Assembly (NCBI RefSeq): GCF_018687715.1
Contig: NC_056765.1
Location: 17,176,894 to 17,240,893, forward strand
Direction: 5' to 3'
DNA: 64,000 bases
From: Carya illinoinensis
Taxonomy: Eukaryota > Streptophyta > Magnoliopsida > Fagales > Juglandaceae
In this document: positions 32,373-43,458 of the stretch, piece after piece
How positions within the stretch are numbered: the stretch's first letter is position 1
How the letters are laid out: each line of letters opens with the position of its first letter
Notes under the pieces: model-generated
Seen by the model: the letters and a program-made list of their open reading frames with translations, nothing else
Told to the model about the DNA's origin: nothing
Databases searched by the model: none
Made by a program: the position numbers and the translations under genes

Positions 32373-35300
32373 CTCCCCCTCAAGATGGGCATAGATATTA
32401 ACAATTCCCATCTTGGACAATAAGAACTGAAATGTAGAAGTTGGTAAGGCTTTAGTGAAAATGTCTGCCAACTGAAATTTTGAGGACACATGCATTGGTG
32501 TGATGATACCAGCCAAGACTTTCTCTCTAACAAAATGACAATCTAGTTCTATATGCTTGGTTCTCTCATGAAAAATTGGATTCTTTGTAATGTGTATGGC
32601 TGCTTGGTTATCACATAAGAGGGAAGCAGATTGTGCATGGTCAATATTAAATTCCTTTAGCAAACCGAGAAGCCACATGATCTCACAACTTGTAGATGCT
32701 AGTGCCCTATATTCTGCCTCAGCTGAAGATCTAGAAACTGTTGCTTGCTTCTTAGATTTCCAGCTTATTAGTGAGTCTCCAATGAATATACAAAAACCTG
32801 TGACAGATCTTCTTATCTCAGGGCAAGCAGCCCAATCAGAATCACTATAGGCCTTTAGATGTAAAGCTGATCTAGATGATAAGAAAATGCCTTGACCTAT
32901 GGATCCTTTGAGGTACTTGAGAATTCTATAGGCTGAGTGCAAATGAGATTGTGAAGGTCTGTCCATGAACTGGCTTAGAACACTTACAGCATAGGTGATG
33001 TCAGGTCTGGTGATGGTTAAGTAAATTAACCTTCCAATGAGTCTTCTATAAGCTGTAGGATCTTGGAGGATTTCTTCTGTGGTGTGGCTCAATTTATGGT
33101 TCAGTTCAATAGGTGTAGAAACTGTCTTTGTACCAAGTAGACCTGAATCTTCTAATATCTCAAGGGTGTACTTCCTTTGGCAAAGGTTAATTCCAAAAGA
33201 GGATCTAGCAACTTCCAAACCCAGAAAATATTTTAGGGGTCCAAGGTCCTTAATTTTGAACTTGCTATGAAGGTAAGATTTGAGTGAGTCAACTTCTTCT
33301 TGAGAGTTACTTCCAACTATGATGTCATCTACATAGACTAAGAGTGCTATAAATCCATTGGGACTGACCTTAGTGAATAAAGAGTAGTTAGATTTTGATT
33401 GATGAAATCCAATGGCAATGAGTGAATTTGAAAACTTTGAAAACCATTGCCTAGATGCTTGCTTAAGTCCATAGAGGGACTTATTTAATTTGCATACCAA
33501 TTTCTCCCCCTTAATCTGCTCACTCTTGATGTGATAGCCTGGAGGTAATTGCATATAGATGTCCTCATCAAGGTCTCCATGTAGAAAGGCATTGTGAACA
33601 TCCATTTGAGTGAGGGACCAATTTTTAGTGGCTGCTATGGCAAGGAAAACTCGAACTGTGGTGAGCTTTGCAACTGGACTGAAGGTTTCTTGGAAGTCAA
33701 AGCCTTCTTTTTGAGTGTAGCCTTTTGCCACAAGTCTAGCTTTGTGCCTTTCAAATGATCCATCTGATTTCAGCTTGGTCTTATAAACATATTTGCAACC
33801 AATTGCAGTTTTGTTGGGGGGTAAGGTGGTGATAGTCCATGTGTTATTCTCTTATAGAGCATGGAGTTCAGCTTTCATGGCATCTTGCCAATGCTTAAAC
33901 TTAACAGCTTCGTTATAGGACTGGGGTTCATGAAATAATGAAAGTGAAACAGAAAAAGATTGGTGAGAGGGAGAGAGATTTTTGTAAGTTATGTAATCAT
34001 GAAGGGGATGAATTGTTGAGGAGGGAAGGAAGGGTTGAGAGGCTGCAAGCTGGCAATGATATTGATGGAGATAAGCAGGTTGGTTTCTATTTCTGGTGGA
34101 CCTTCGAAGAGGAAAAGGGTCAAGATCGGGTGAGGGGGCAAGTGAGGGAACTGTGGGAGCAGTAGGTGAGGGAATGATGGAGAGGTCAGCTGCTGAGGAA
34201 GGTTCTTCAGATTGTAAGGGAGTGAGATTTTGAGTGGGATTTTGAGGAGTTTGGGGAAAGGAAAATATGTCATCTGGTAATGCAGGAGGTAAGACCAAAT
34301 TATTTGGAAAGGATGATAGGTCATGGTCTGAGAGGGAACCAGATTTGAAGGGAAAAATGAATTCATGAAAAATGACATTTCGAGAGATGAAGGTAGAGTG
34401 GGATTCAATGTCATACAGCTTATAGCCTTTGACATTAGCAGGGTAGCCCAAGAAAATGCAAGGTTTAGCTCTATGTTCAAATTTGGTCCTATTGGGTTTG
34501 AGTGTGCTAACATAGGATAGACAGCCAAAGACCCTAAGGTTTGAGTATGAAGGTGGGGATGAGAAAAGCATCTCATATGGGGATTTATTGGAGAGTAGAG
34601 GTGTAGGGATTCTGTTAATGATATATGCTGCAGTCAAGACAGCATCTCCCCAAAATTGGATTGGTAATGATGCTTGAAAAAGAAGGGCTCGGGCAACATT
34701 CAAAAGATGTTGGTGTTTCCTCTCAACAACACCATTTTGTTGAGGGGTATACACACATGAGGTTTGATGAATGATGCCATGTGTTTTGTAAAAATCAAGC
34801 ATAGCCAACTCAAGTCCATTGTCAGTTCTGATCTTTTTAATGTTTTTGTTGAATTGGGTTTGTATGAGATGGAAGAAAGATTGCAAGAGGGATCTTGTGT
34901 CTGACTTTAATCTCATTAAGAAAATCCAAGTCACTCTAGAATAATCATCAACAATGGTTAAAAAGTAATGAAATCCTTGAAGGGAAGCTTGGGAGTATGG
35001 ACCCCATATATCACAATGGATCAAATCAAAAGGAGATGAACTACTTGAAACACTTGAAGGAAATGAAGGTTGTTTTTGTTTAGCCAAATGACAAACTGTA
35101 CAATGAGATTTATCCTTGGACTTTACATTAGGTACACTGGAATGAATTAAATTCATTCTTTGAGAAGATAAATGTCCTAATCTAAAGTGCCATAGGTCGA
35201 AATCTTGATGTACAGCAGCTTGGTTGACTCGAGTTATACTAGATGGGCTTGAGGATGGGATGGTGGTGCTGTCAGGTGGTGAAAGCAGTAGGTGATAGAG

Positions 35301-36902
35301 ACCAGCTTGGACTTTAGCAAGTCCAATCGTCATCCATGAAGAGAGGACTTGAATAAAACAAAGATCATTTGAGAAAAATAGACAAGTGTCTGGTCTTTGA
35401 GTGAGTTTACTGACTGAGATGAGATTGAAAGCAAATGAGGGAACACATAGGACATCAGTAAGAAGGAGAGAATCTGAGATTTTAACAGTGCCAATGTGTG
35501 TGACTTGAGCCTTTGTGCCATTTGGAAGTTGTACAAAGGCTTGAATGCAGCAGGAAGAATTAGTAAAAAATGAGGTGGAGCACACCATGTGATCAGTGGC
35601 TCCTGTGTCCATGATCCATGGTGTGTTCTGAATGATATTATGCTGATCTTGTGAAAGATCAGTGAGTTTTTCATGACTTGTGACATTGAAGAGAGAGGGT
35701 TTATGAGAAACTTTAGAACTGAAAAAAAAATGGTGATTACCTGCTAGGTTGGAGTGGGATGTTGTTGAAGGAGCAGGTTCTGAGATAATTGGTGAGGGAT
35801 GCACAGGTGATGGTAGGAGAGGTTTATTGTGTCCCGAGGTTAGCTGAGGGAATTGAGCATTTACAAGTGCCACAAGATGTTGTGCTTGTGCTTGAGAGAG
35901 GGTCAACTGAGAAGTACTTGGAGTAGGTGATGCTTGACCTGAAACAATAGTATGATCCACAATGGAACCACCAAGAGCAACCTGATTTGCAGAGTAAGCA
36001 ACAGCAGCAGGTTTTCCAGAACCACCTCCAAACTTAGATTTGGTGAATTTGAAGGTGGGTGGAAAGCCTATTAGTTTATAGCACTTCTCCTTTATGTGTC
36101 CTATCTTTCCACAATGATCACAAACCAAATCTGTTTTGTCCTTTTTCTTTGAGAAGTTTTGATAAGTTAGTAAGGTAGATGGTTCTGTGGCAGGTACAGC
36201 CATGTTTCTTGCTTGCCTTTGCCTCTCTTCTTGTAAAATAAGTGAGAAGGTTTTATCTAGAGAGGGCAAGGGGCTCAACAAGATAATTTGCCCTCTAACA
36301 GCATCATAGCTATCATTTAGACCCATTAGAAATTTAAAAACATAATCCCTTTGCTGAACTTCACCAATATTCTTTAAAGCATCACATGTACATAAACCAC
36401 AAGAGCAGCAAGGGAGGGGTCTATAACTATGCAGTTCTTCCCAAATGGCATTAAGTTGGGTGAAGTAGTCACTTACAGAAAGATGACCTTGAACTATGCC
36501 ACTAAGTTTGTGTTGAAGGTGATATATCCTTGCTTCATCAGGCTGTGCAAAGCACTCTTTGAGTTTATCCCATACCTGTTTAGCTGAGGTCATGAAGAAC
36601 ACATTAGAGGCTATGTCTTTGGAAACAGAATTCAAAATCCAAGCAAGTAGGATATTGTTGCATCGTAACCAAGACACATAAGTGGGATCTGAAAGGTCAG
36701 GGGTGGTAATGGTGCCATCCAAGAAACCTGACTTGTTTTTGATTGAAATGGAAAGAAGAAAAGATCTACTCCAAGAAATGTAGTTAGAGCCAGTCAAGGG
36801 TGGTGAAACAATGACAGTGTTTGCACTGTCACTGTGATGCAAGAAAAATGGGCTGTTAGGATCTTCTGTAGGAGAAGAAGATGAAGAAGAAGAGGTGGTC
36901 AT
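32139..36902 (-). CDS. Copia B gag-pol polyprotein with one in-frame stop
   Basis: One frame of 1,588 codons is interrupted only by TAA at 33852-33854 (HAL*ENNTWTI). Order: Gag ([29 protein letters not shown]), CCHC knuckle [14 protein letters not shown], protease [11 protein letters not shown], integrase HHCC (HFRLGHL ... CTVCHLAK), integrase core with DIWGP, RTDNGLE and NGVVERKH, then after the stop reverse transcriptase ([24 protein letters not shown] at [10 protein letters not shown]) and RNase H ([17 protein letters not shown]). The order PR-INT-RT-RH is diagnostic of copia. The frame does not stop at the polypurine tract but reads on into the 3' LTR for about 78 codons. With the stop present the element is probably not autonomous, but all domains are otherwise intact. 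Confidence 0.93.
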
Positions 36903-36953
36903 AGCTTAATGAAAGGTGATCAAAAAATTGAGAAGGTATTGCAGGAAATTACT

Positions 36954-36968
36954 CCTGCTCTGATACCA
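36954..36968 (-). other. Copia B primer-binding site
   Basis: TGGTATCAGAGCAGG on the minus strand, complementary to the 3' end of plant initiator Met tRNA, directly after the 5' LTR terminus ...TTTTTAACA. Confidence 0.9.
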
Positions 36969-37457
36969 TGTTAAAAACTGTTGAAAACAGAAAGTGAAAA
37001 TGAGAGGAAACAAATGAAGAACAGAGTTTGACAGAGATTTGAGGAAGTTTGATTCTCATTGATCCTTTTGTCAATACAAAGGTCACATATATATACATTA
37101 CAAAAAAGTAGAAAAGTAAAAGCTACTGAAAATCTAACTTTTGATTATCTACACAAGTACAAGCATCAATTCAGAACTTTTTATGCACAGCATGGTAAAG
37201 ATCAGCTTTATGCATCGTGTCCCTCATACTTCTTTGTGTGCAGCCATGCATTTCCTCAATTGTGCCATCTTCTTTTCTGTGCCATCTCCTGTCTCCTTTT
37301 TGCTGCTGTTGCCATCTTTTTCTTTCCATGTATTGCAGCTTGCTTTATCAGCTTTATGCATCTCTTGAGTGTTGCAGTGTATTTCAGGCATGCTTTGGCT
37401 GCTGTCCTTGTGCATTTCTTGCTTGCATTTTATCTTGTTACATTGCATTCTGTAAGA
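36969..37457 (-). repeat. Copia B 5' LTR
   Basis: 489 bp. It carries the element promoter and ends at the CNGC exon 7 target duplication. Confidence 0.95.
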
Positions 37458-38589
37458 CAGAAGTCACCGGGGCCAATGCGGCAACTGTTGAAGAAACCAG
37501 TACGGCTGCCACCAGTTGTGAAAGAATCCAAGTGGCCTCAAAGTATGAACACCATTTCATTCACAGGGTCACCTTCACGCACTAGAAATGTGCCTTGGGT
37601 GCATAATGCAGGTTTAAGCCTCTCACATATTGCGTCCAGCATCCTTTCCTCGATTTGATCGAACAAGGGGACCTTTTTGTTTGATTAAGATTAAAAAAAA
37701 AAAAAAAAAAAGCATGCCAAAATAATAAGATTTACATGCATATTGTTACGGTTCTCAATTAAAGATCAACACGAGTCTCTGAATCATTTTCCTCTACTTA
37801 CTCGGCGAACTAAGTCGAGGCAGAGATGGCGCTTGATGTCTCTTCGGAGATCCATAGGAAGGCCTCTGAGAAGAGCTTCTTCGTCAACTCCTCGAGTAGC
37901 CACCCACTTATACTGATTGTACTTGCGCACGGACTGTCTCAACTCTGGAGGTAGCTGCCTGTGATGCATCCATTGTTCAGTGTCTGTTTTCTTGCTCCTC
38001 CACTCTTCAAATCGAACAGTTACGGATTGGAGGTATGTCTGCCAGGACAGGACAACAGATAATGCGTCAACCTAAGGCAATTAATCATGCTTTCATTTTA
38101 GAACTTTTGGGGCTTCAATTCATGCAAATCTTAGGCCTTCATATATTCGATAACCTGCAAAAGCAGTTACAAATTTGGAGAGTGGGAGATTTACCTGCAT
38201 ATTACCAATGAGCAATCCAAAAAGAACCAGTCCAAGAGTTGCAACAATTATGGCAAACACAATTTCTCCAACGTAAATGCTCGTGGAAAGATTTTGTCCC
38301 AGGGAGCTGCACAAATCAAGTTACATACATCAGTTGTAAAAGCATTCGGATTAAAGGATTAACTTCAAGCCATGATTCTTCAGTTTTTCATGGGGGCGTA
38401 GCTGTTACTGCAGAGTGTTGAATGTGGATGAGAAAGGTTGAATTTTCTCCTTTTTCACCAATTAAGATCTTGAGAACTAAGAAAATAGAATACCATTTTC
38501 AGTTCCCAAAATAAAACTAGACGACTAGAAGAATTAAGTGCAAGTTTGGAAGCATCCGGTGGCTCATGTATCTGTAAGATTTCATTTTT

Positions 38590-38730
38590 AGAAATGAAAG
38601 TAAATTCATAAATTGGTGCGGTTTTGATATAATATGTATATCAGATTATAAAGTTATTTTTATTGTAAAGTAGATCTAACGTATCATATGAAATTATGTC
38701 AGTTTATAAGTTTATTTTTATGAAGTCTCT
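38590..38730. mobile_element. MITE-like inverted repeat in CNGC intron 4
   Basis: The left arm AAAGTAAATTCATAAATTGG (about 38598) and the reverse complement of the right arm (AAATAAACTTATAAACTGAC, ending about 38727) form imperfect terminal inverted repeats of about 38 bp. It resembles a common Fagales short repeat, by recollection only. Confidence 0.55.
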
Positions 38731-38879
38731 TTGTGATTATAGCACTTTTCTTTGGGTGTTTTAGGCTTTTCTCCAACTAACTAAATTGAAGAGGGTTTGG
38801 AAGGCTAAACATGCATTATACTTGACATTGTAGCATTCTAATTATAGCCTAATAACAATGAAAGAGACAAGCCTACTTT

Positions 38880-39045
38880 TTACTAATATTCACAAAATAT
38901 CTAAGATCACCTCACTATTCAATATTATGAGAATACTTCACTATTATTTATTATTTTATTATTAATTTTATTACTATTCAATATTTTATCATTATTTTTT
39001 TTATTAATATTCATAGAATATATGAGATCACTTCACTGCTCTTAC
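38880..39045. repeat. Short direct repeat pair in CNGC intron 4
   Basis: CTAATATTCACAAAATAT-CTAAGATCACCTCACTA near 38880 recurs as TTAATATTCATAGAATAT-ATGAGATCACTTCACT near 39003, with AT-rich filler between. It may be a small transposable element. Confidence 0.45.
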
Positions 39046-39556
39046 ATACATACGTGAGTAAAAGATAAAATTACTTGCTCCAAATTAATGCTATATATAT
39101 TGATGAATAATGCCAGGTGGAAGTTTCATATCAACATATATAAGAACGTACCTCAAATTCTTTAGGCCCCACCAAAGACAAAAGAAGTACTCGTTGAAGA
39201 AAGGTGAGCTTGTAACACTAGATATCAATGCATCACCAATATACCAAACTGATAGAAGCTATTATCTGGATTGCATAGATTTGAGACATTGCTTAACTTG
39301 GACCAATAGTTCCTATGAGGATCTGAAACCCTGTGGCAATCAAAGAATCCATACTGACAATATGGCCTTTCAATGTTGCAGACTCTTCTCCAACATGCTT
39401 CCTGTCTCTCAATCGATAGAAGGTACCAGCAAGCTCCTAAAACCTTTTTTTTTCAAATGTTAAATGGAAAGGTTTAGTCCCACGTACGTACAGCTCAACT
39501 TCAACAACTAGATTTGAACAAAGAGGACAGAAAAATATTGGTTATCAACAAATATA

Positions 39557-39838
39557 TGTTAACATATAAATTAACTAATAAAATTTATCTCTTCTCATCA
39601 GTTTAAGTTTTTGGAACAAGTGGTAATTGATTTCACATACATGGTATTAGAGCAGGGGTCCTAAATTCGAACCCTGACTCTACACTCTACCTCATTTAAT
39701 TAAATATTTCATGTAGTGGATCTACTTAATTATTGAAGGGAGTCTTGCCCACACAAGAAGTTGAGTGTTGAGAATATAATATAAATAATTAAATCTACCT
39801 GATATTCTCAACTTTTTGAGACTATTGGTGATTTCACA
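39557..39838. mobile_element. TRIM-like miniature LTR retrotransposon in CNGC intron 3
   Basis: The 282-bp element has diverged LTR-like ends, 39557 to about 39641 (TGTTAACATATAAATTAACT...TTTCACATACA) and 39766-39838 (TGTTGAGAATATAATATAAA...GATTTCACA). A primer-binding site TGGTATTAGAGCA follows the first at 39642-39654, and a purine-rich AAGAAGTTGAG precedes the second. The 5-bp target duplication ATATA is exact (39552-39556, 39839-39843). There is no coding capacity. Confidence 0.75.
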
Positions 39839-41251
39839 ATATACACACGGACTTATTCCACATTTAACCTCCTTGAGGTTTTAGGAGGATGCAAGGAATT
39901 CAATATATGATGAATTTGGACAAAAACGAACAACATGATCAAAAGGGCTTCTGGAAATATGAATCTAATGGCATAATTAGTGCAAACAAGAAAGAAATAT
40001 CAAATGAAGCAACACAGATTTGTGTGCTTCTGAAATTCCTGAGGTCCAAGTGTAAGAAGAAATTAAGAAATTGCATGCATTTAGTACAAGAATGGCTTTT
40101 CTTTCCTTACAAATTAAGAAATATTCGACAAAGAGAACAGCCTAGACGTCTCTTGTATTTGCAACTGATTTAGTTCAAAGCTGCTAGCTCTTAGAGACAG
40201 GCTAGCTTGGAGGATCTATACTTACGTGGCTTGCCAGCATGTAAAGCATCAGGTTGTAAGCAGCACCTACCCATGCTGTTTCTGTCATGAGACCAGTAGC
40301 CTCAACAATTTGTGATGAGAGAGGAAAAATAAGAAACAGTCTTGGGAGGTACTGAAAAATTATGAAAAATCGAAGCACGTTTTTCGTGTTTCTTGTAGTT
40401 GAACCTTTTAGAGTTGGGATTACAATCCAAATCAACATCTGAAACGAAAAAGAGAGAAAAATCCAAAGTTCAATATGCATGCAGCAGATCAAGAAGGTCT
40501 TCCATTTCATGCAGTAATGTTCAGGGAGTATTACGTCACTTACTTGAGGAAGAGGCAGGGCAGCCATGAGGTCAATACAGAAGCCCCTTCGAAGATACCT
40601 CAGGGCAATCTTTGAAGAATCAATAACAAGTTCTCCTCTCCCAAAAACACGAGAAGAAGGTGCAACATAAGCTGTACGAAATCTGATATAGATTTGAATG
40701 ATGTAGAAAACATCGGTCAGGGATCTACTAAATGTGAGGACTACTTCAAGATGTAATGCAATGGCAATGCAAAGAAATTTGTCCCGAACAACCGGCAAGT
40801 AAAAGAGCAAAGGGTCCAGAGACAATGAAACCAAACAGGCTACTAAGAATATCTTGTTCCATCTTCGAATCGTATGTCCTCGAGGATCCAATATCTTCTT
40901 CCTTACATCCTCATAGTCCTCAGAAAAGACCCTGGATAGCACTTTAGCTTTCAAGGATTTCGCAGTACTCTTCTTCCTAGTGCTGGGCTCCGACATCATC
41001 CATGTCCTGTCAATCTTTTGATCTTCAAGCTTAATCTCGCCGTTTGCGATGACTTCCTGCAGCTTCGATGGTTCAAGATCATCTTGAAACCTGAAAACAA
41101 AAATTTGAATGCCAAATTAGAAGAAAACAAGTCTAAACAAAATCGGGTTGGCAGCAATATTTATTACTTATCTGTCTGTTCTAAACAAAATGGGATTTTA
41201 CTGCAAATTATGCTGGACAAACCTTACAGATCTTGAATTTCCGTAAGCCAT

Positions 41252-42236
41252 GGAGATTTTCCCAGATTTCGGCCTTGGCTTCAATCAAACGAAATGCTAG
41301 ATCTGCAGCACAGGAAATAACATATATAGTATATATATACAAATTAAGAACGCAAACAAAATCATAACAATCAACTGAAATAGACCCGCCATGTGTTGGA
41401 AACCAGTGGCGGAAAAGGCCCATTATTGAAGCTTGCTTTATCAAAATTCATGTGAACAATTGAGATAAAAGTATTGGGATGATATGCCAAGGGGCCAGAA
41501 AGGCCTATGAATGCTTAGTTCATGAGGAATCATGTGAACAAAGGAGATGCATATGATCAAGTGGGAGATGACGTTATGCATAAAGCTTGGCTCTCCAGTC
41601 TCCACACCTTCTTTATAAGCATGCAAGTAGCTAGGCCAAGTCAAACATGAAATCAATTTCTAACTCATATGTTTGCTCCCTTGAAAAAGGAAATCAGATT
41701 TCAGTACTAATGCATTGTCAGTTGGCTGCGTGAATAATAGTAAAATTAAGAATGTGTAAGGAAGTAGCAAGCATGTGCAATTATGATACCTTCCTTTAAT
41801 TTATAATCAGAAGGCCAGCAAGCTGTGGAATAAGTGCATGAAACTTGTGACAAAATTATTCACACAGGTTTAGAACACAGAGAGAGAGAGAGAGAGAGAA
41901 TCTTACAAGCAAGTTTCCCAGTTCATGTAGATGAGAAGCTATGAAACCTTCTTTTCCACTTTGGCTGGCTATATACTGTGAAGAGCAGTATCCATAGATA
42001 GGAAATGAAAATGGCTTGGCATGGAAGGAAAAAGAAAACAATCTCCCTCCTTAATAGTTAAAAGATGCTTTCTTTTCTCTTATTTTACGCAGTCGCATTA
42101 GTTTTGGGAAAGATCCCGAGGTGTTGACTACGGCGTTAGATACGCATACCTCTGGAATCTTGATTCTTAACACTTTTTTTTATCCTCTGCCATGTACGGC
42201 ACTTTAGTTTTAGTTATCAATTGTCAGCACAAATAG
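41252..42236. other. Region upstream of the CNGC start
   Basis: Holds the former promoter and leader of the CNGC gene, with a GA microsatellite at 41880-41899. No other gene was recognised. Minus-strand open frames here have no supporting motif. Confidence 0.5.
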
Positions 42237-43090
42237 TGCACACCGATTACCATTCACAAAATAACACGTGTGTAGGCAAGTTGGACTTGGGAAGGAAGTT
42301 AAATAAAGCGTGATATAGATATGAACTGTGGAAGTATTTATATTTTTTTAAAAAATAGAGTTTATTATTAAAAGATAATTTCTTTTATATGAATATTATA
42401 TTTATTCACTTTTTATAACAAAATATATTACATTTGTATATTTTATAATTATAAATATCATTTATTTTCAATGTTCTAACATCTACTTTGTAAATCTTAA
42501 TATTACATAAAAGAATTTTGTGAGATTGCAATCCTATAAAATAGAAAGAAGATATTTGGGGGAGAGGGGGGCTGGGAGAAAACATGTCACTATTTGAGCT
42601 AGCTATTGATGCATGTATTAATTGGTGAGGTGAATTGAAACATTCTTTAAATCTAAATGAGCTCTTATATCTTATAAATGGTGCACACCGATTACCATAC
42701 ACAAATAAAGAATCCAAGTATGACTTGGACTAGGAATAGAGTTTAATAATAAGTAATGCTAGATACAGTCATGAGACATGTAAGTATTTGCATTTCTTTT
42801 GAAAAAAACCGAAATACATTATTAAAAGATTAATTTTTTTCTTATGGATCTTATATTTTTTTTTTTTTCAATAAGAATGTGTGGCATTTGCACATTCTAT
42901 GACTATAAATATCATTTTTCTTTAATATTTTAATATTTATTTTGTAAATCTTAGATTACGGACAAGAATTATGTGAGATTGCAATCCAATAAAATAGAAA
43001 GAAGATATTTGTGGGAGTGGGGGGCAGGAAGAAAACATGTCAGTATTAGGACCATTAATTGGTGAGTTTCAAGTGTGAAAAAAAAAAATA
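42237..43090. repeat. Diverged tandem duplication of about 443 bp
   Basis: GCACACCGATTACCATTCAC at 42239 recurs as GCACACCGATTACCATACAC at 42682. Downstream blocks (TTTGTAAATCTTA; GTGAGATTGCAATCC; AAAATAGAAAGAAGATATTT; GAAAACATGTCA) recur in the same order and spacing. By eye the identity is 75-80%. Each copy carries the MITE described at 42754. Confidence 0.75.
42754..42916. mobile_element. MITE copy
   Basis: Ends AATGCTAGATACAGTCATGAG and (reverse complement) AATGATATTTATAGTCATAG are imperfect terminal inverted repeats. The element is about 163 bp. A degraded copy sits at the same place in the first duplicate (about 42308-42460) and a relative at 47939-48106. Confidence 0.6.
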
Positions 43091-43458
43091 GACACATTAT
43101 GGAACTTTATATAATTAATGATATTTTTCATGTACACTAAACAGTGTAAAACTCATGCATGCATTAAGTAATTCATATATTGTGTCGAATTCTCTTAATT
43201 ACATCACTACAATAAAATTGAGATTTAGTGACGTTTTAGAATTGGTGACAGTCCCCAAACTGTCACAAAAAATCAGTTTTTGTGACGGTTTACACAAACC
43301 GTCACTAAATCTAGATGAGAATTCGTATGACGTTCGAATATAAGCAAATTTACGTTCGAAAGTTACATGAACGTTCGAACGTTAAAGATTTTTACGTGCA
43401 AACGTAATATTTTTTGGCGCCAATGTTCGAACGTTAATTCGTGACGTTCGAACGTTAG

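Larger units (their letters stand above)
31884..37457 (-). mobile_element. Copia element B inserted in CNGC exon 7
   Basis: Two 489-bp direct LTRs (31884-32372 and 36969-37457) flank a copia polyprotein on the minus strand. The target duplication CAGAA is exact (31879-31883, 37458-37462). The primer-binding site TGGTATCAGAGCAGG (minus, 36954-36968) adjoins the 5' LTR, and a polypurine tract (CTTGAGGGGGAG, minus, about 32373-32384) adjoins the 3' LTR. By eye I count five differences between the LTRs (about 1%), so the insertion is recent compared with the other elements here. The LTR outer end reads TC rather than TG on the element strand, a non-canonical terminus. Confidence 0.95.
31407..41251 (-). 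pseudogene. Cyclic-nucleotide-gated channel (CNGC group I-like), inactivated
   Basis: Seven exons follow GT-AG rules: 41223-41251 (MAYGNSRSV), 40544-41090 (S1-S4 region, ends PLPQ), 40226-40438 (GSTTRNTKNVLRF, NLMLYMLASH), 39152-39443 (GACWYLLSIERQEACW, NIERPYCQYGFFDCH), 38195-38306 (pore/S6: SLGQNLSTSIYVGE), 37802-38038 (TEQWMHHRQLPPELRQ, DLRRDIKRHLCLDLVRR), and the last exon 37463-37672 plus 31407-31883 (cyclic-nucleotide-binding domain, LPSSTRTIKAI, then IQ motif LQIAWRRYKKRK). This matches the plasma-membrane cation channels of the CNGC1/10/13 type. Lesions: exon 4 is 292 bp where 293 keeps frame (1-bp loss near 39238, FGI|GDAL); exon 7 has a TGA for the Arg of the 'FILRGHL' motif (about 37532); a copia element splits exon 7 (DF|CGEEL). 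It cannot make a full channel. Confidence 0.9.

Noticed and set aside
31974..32423. Plus-strand 149-codon frame, and its copy at 37059-37658
   Set aside because: They lie in the two LTRs of copia B. Their similarity is LTR identity, not a gene family.
39110..39463. Plus-strand 117-codon frame
   Set aside because: Antisense shadow of CNGC exon 4.
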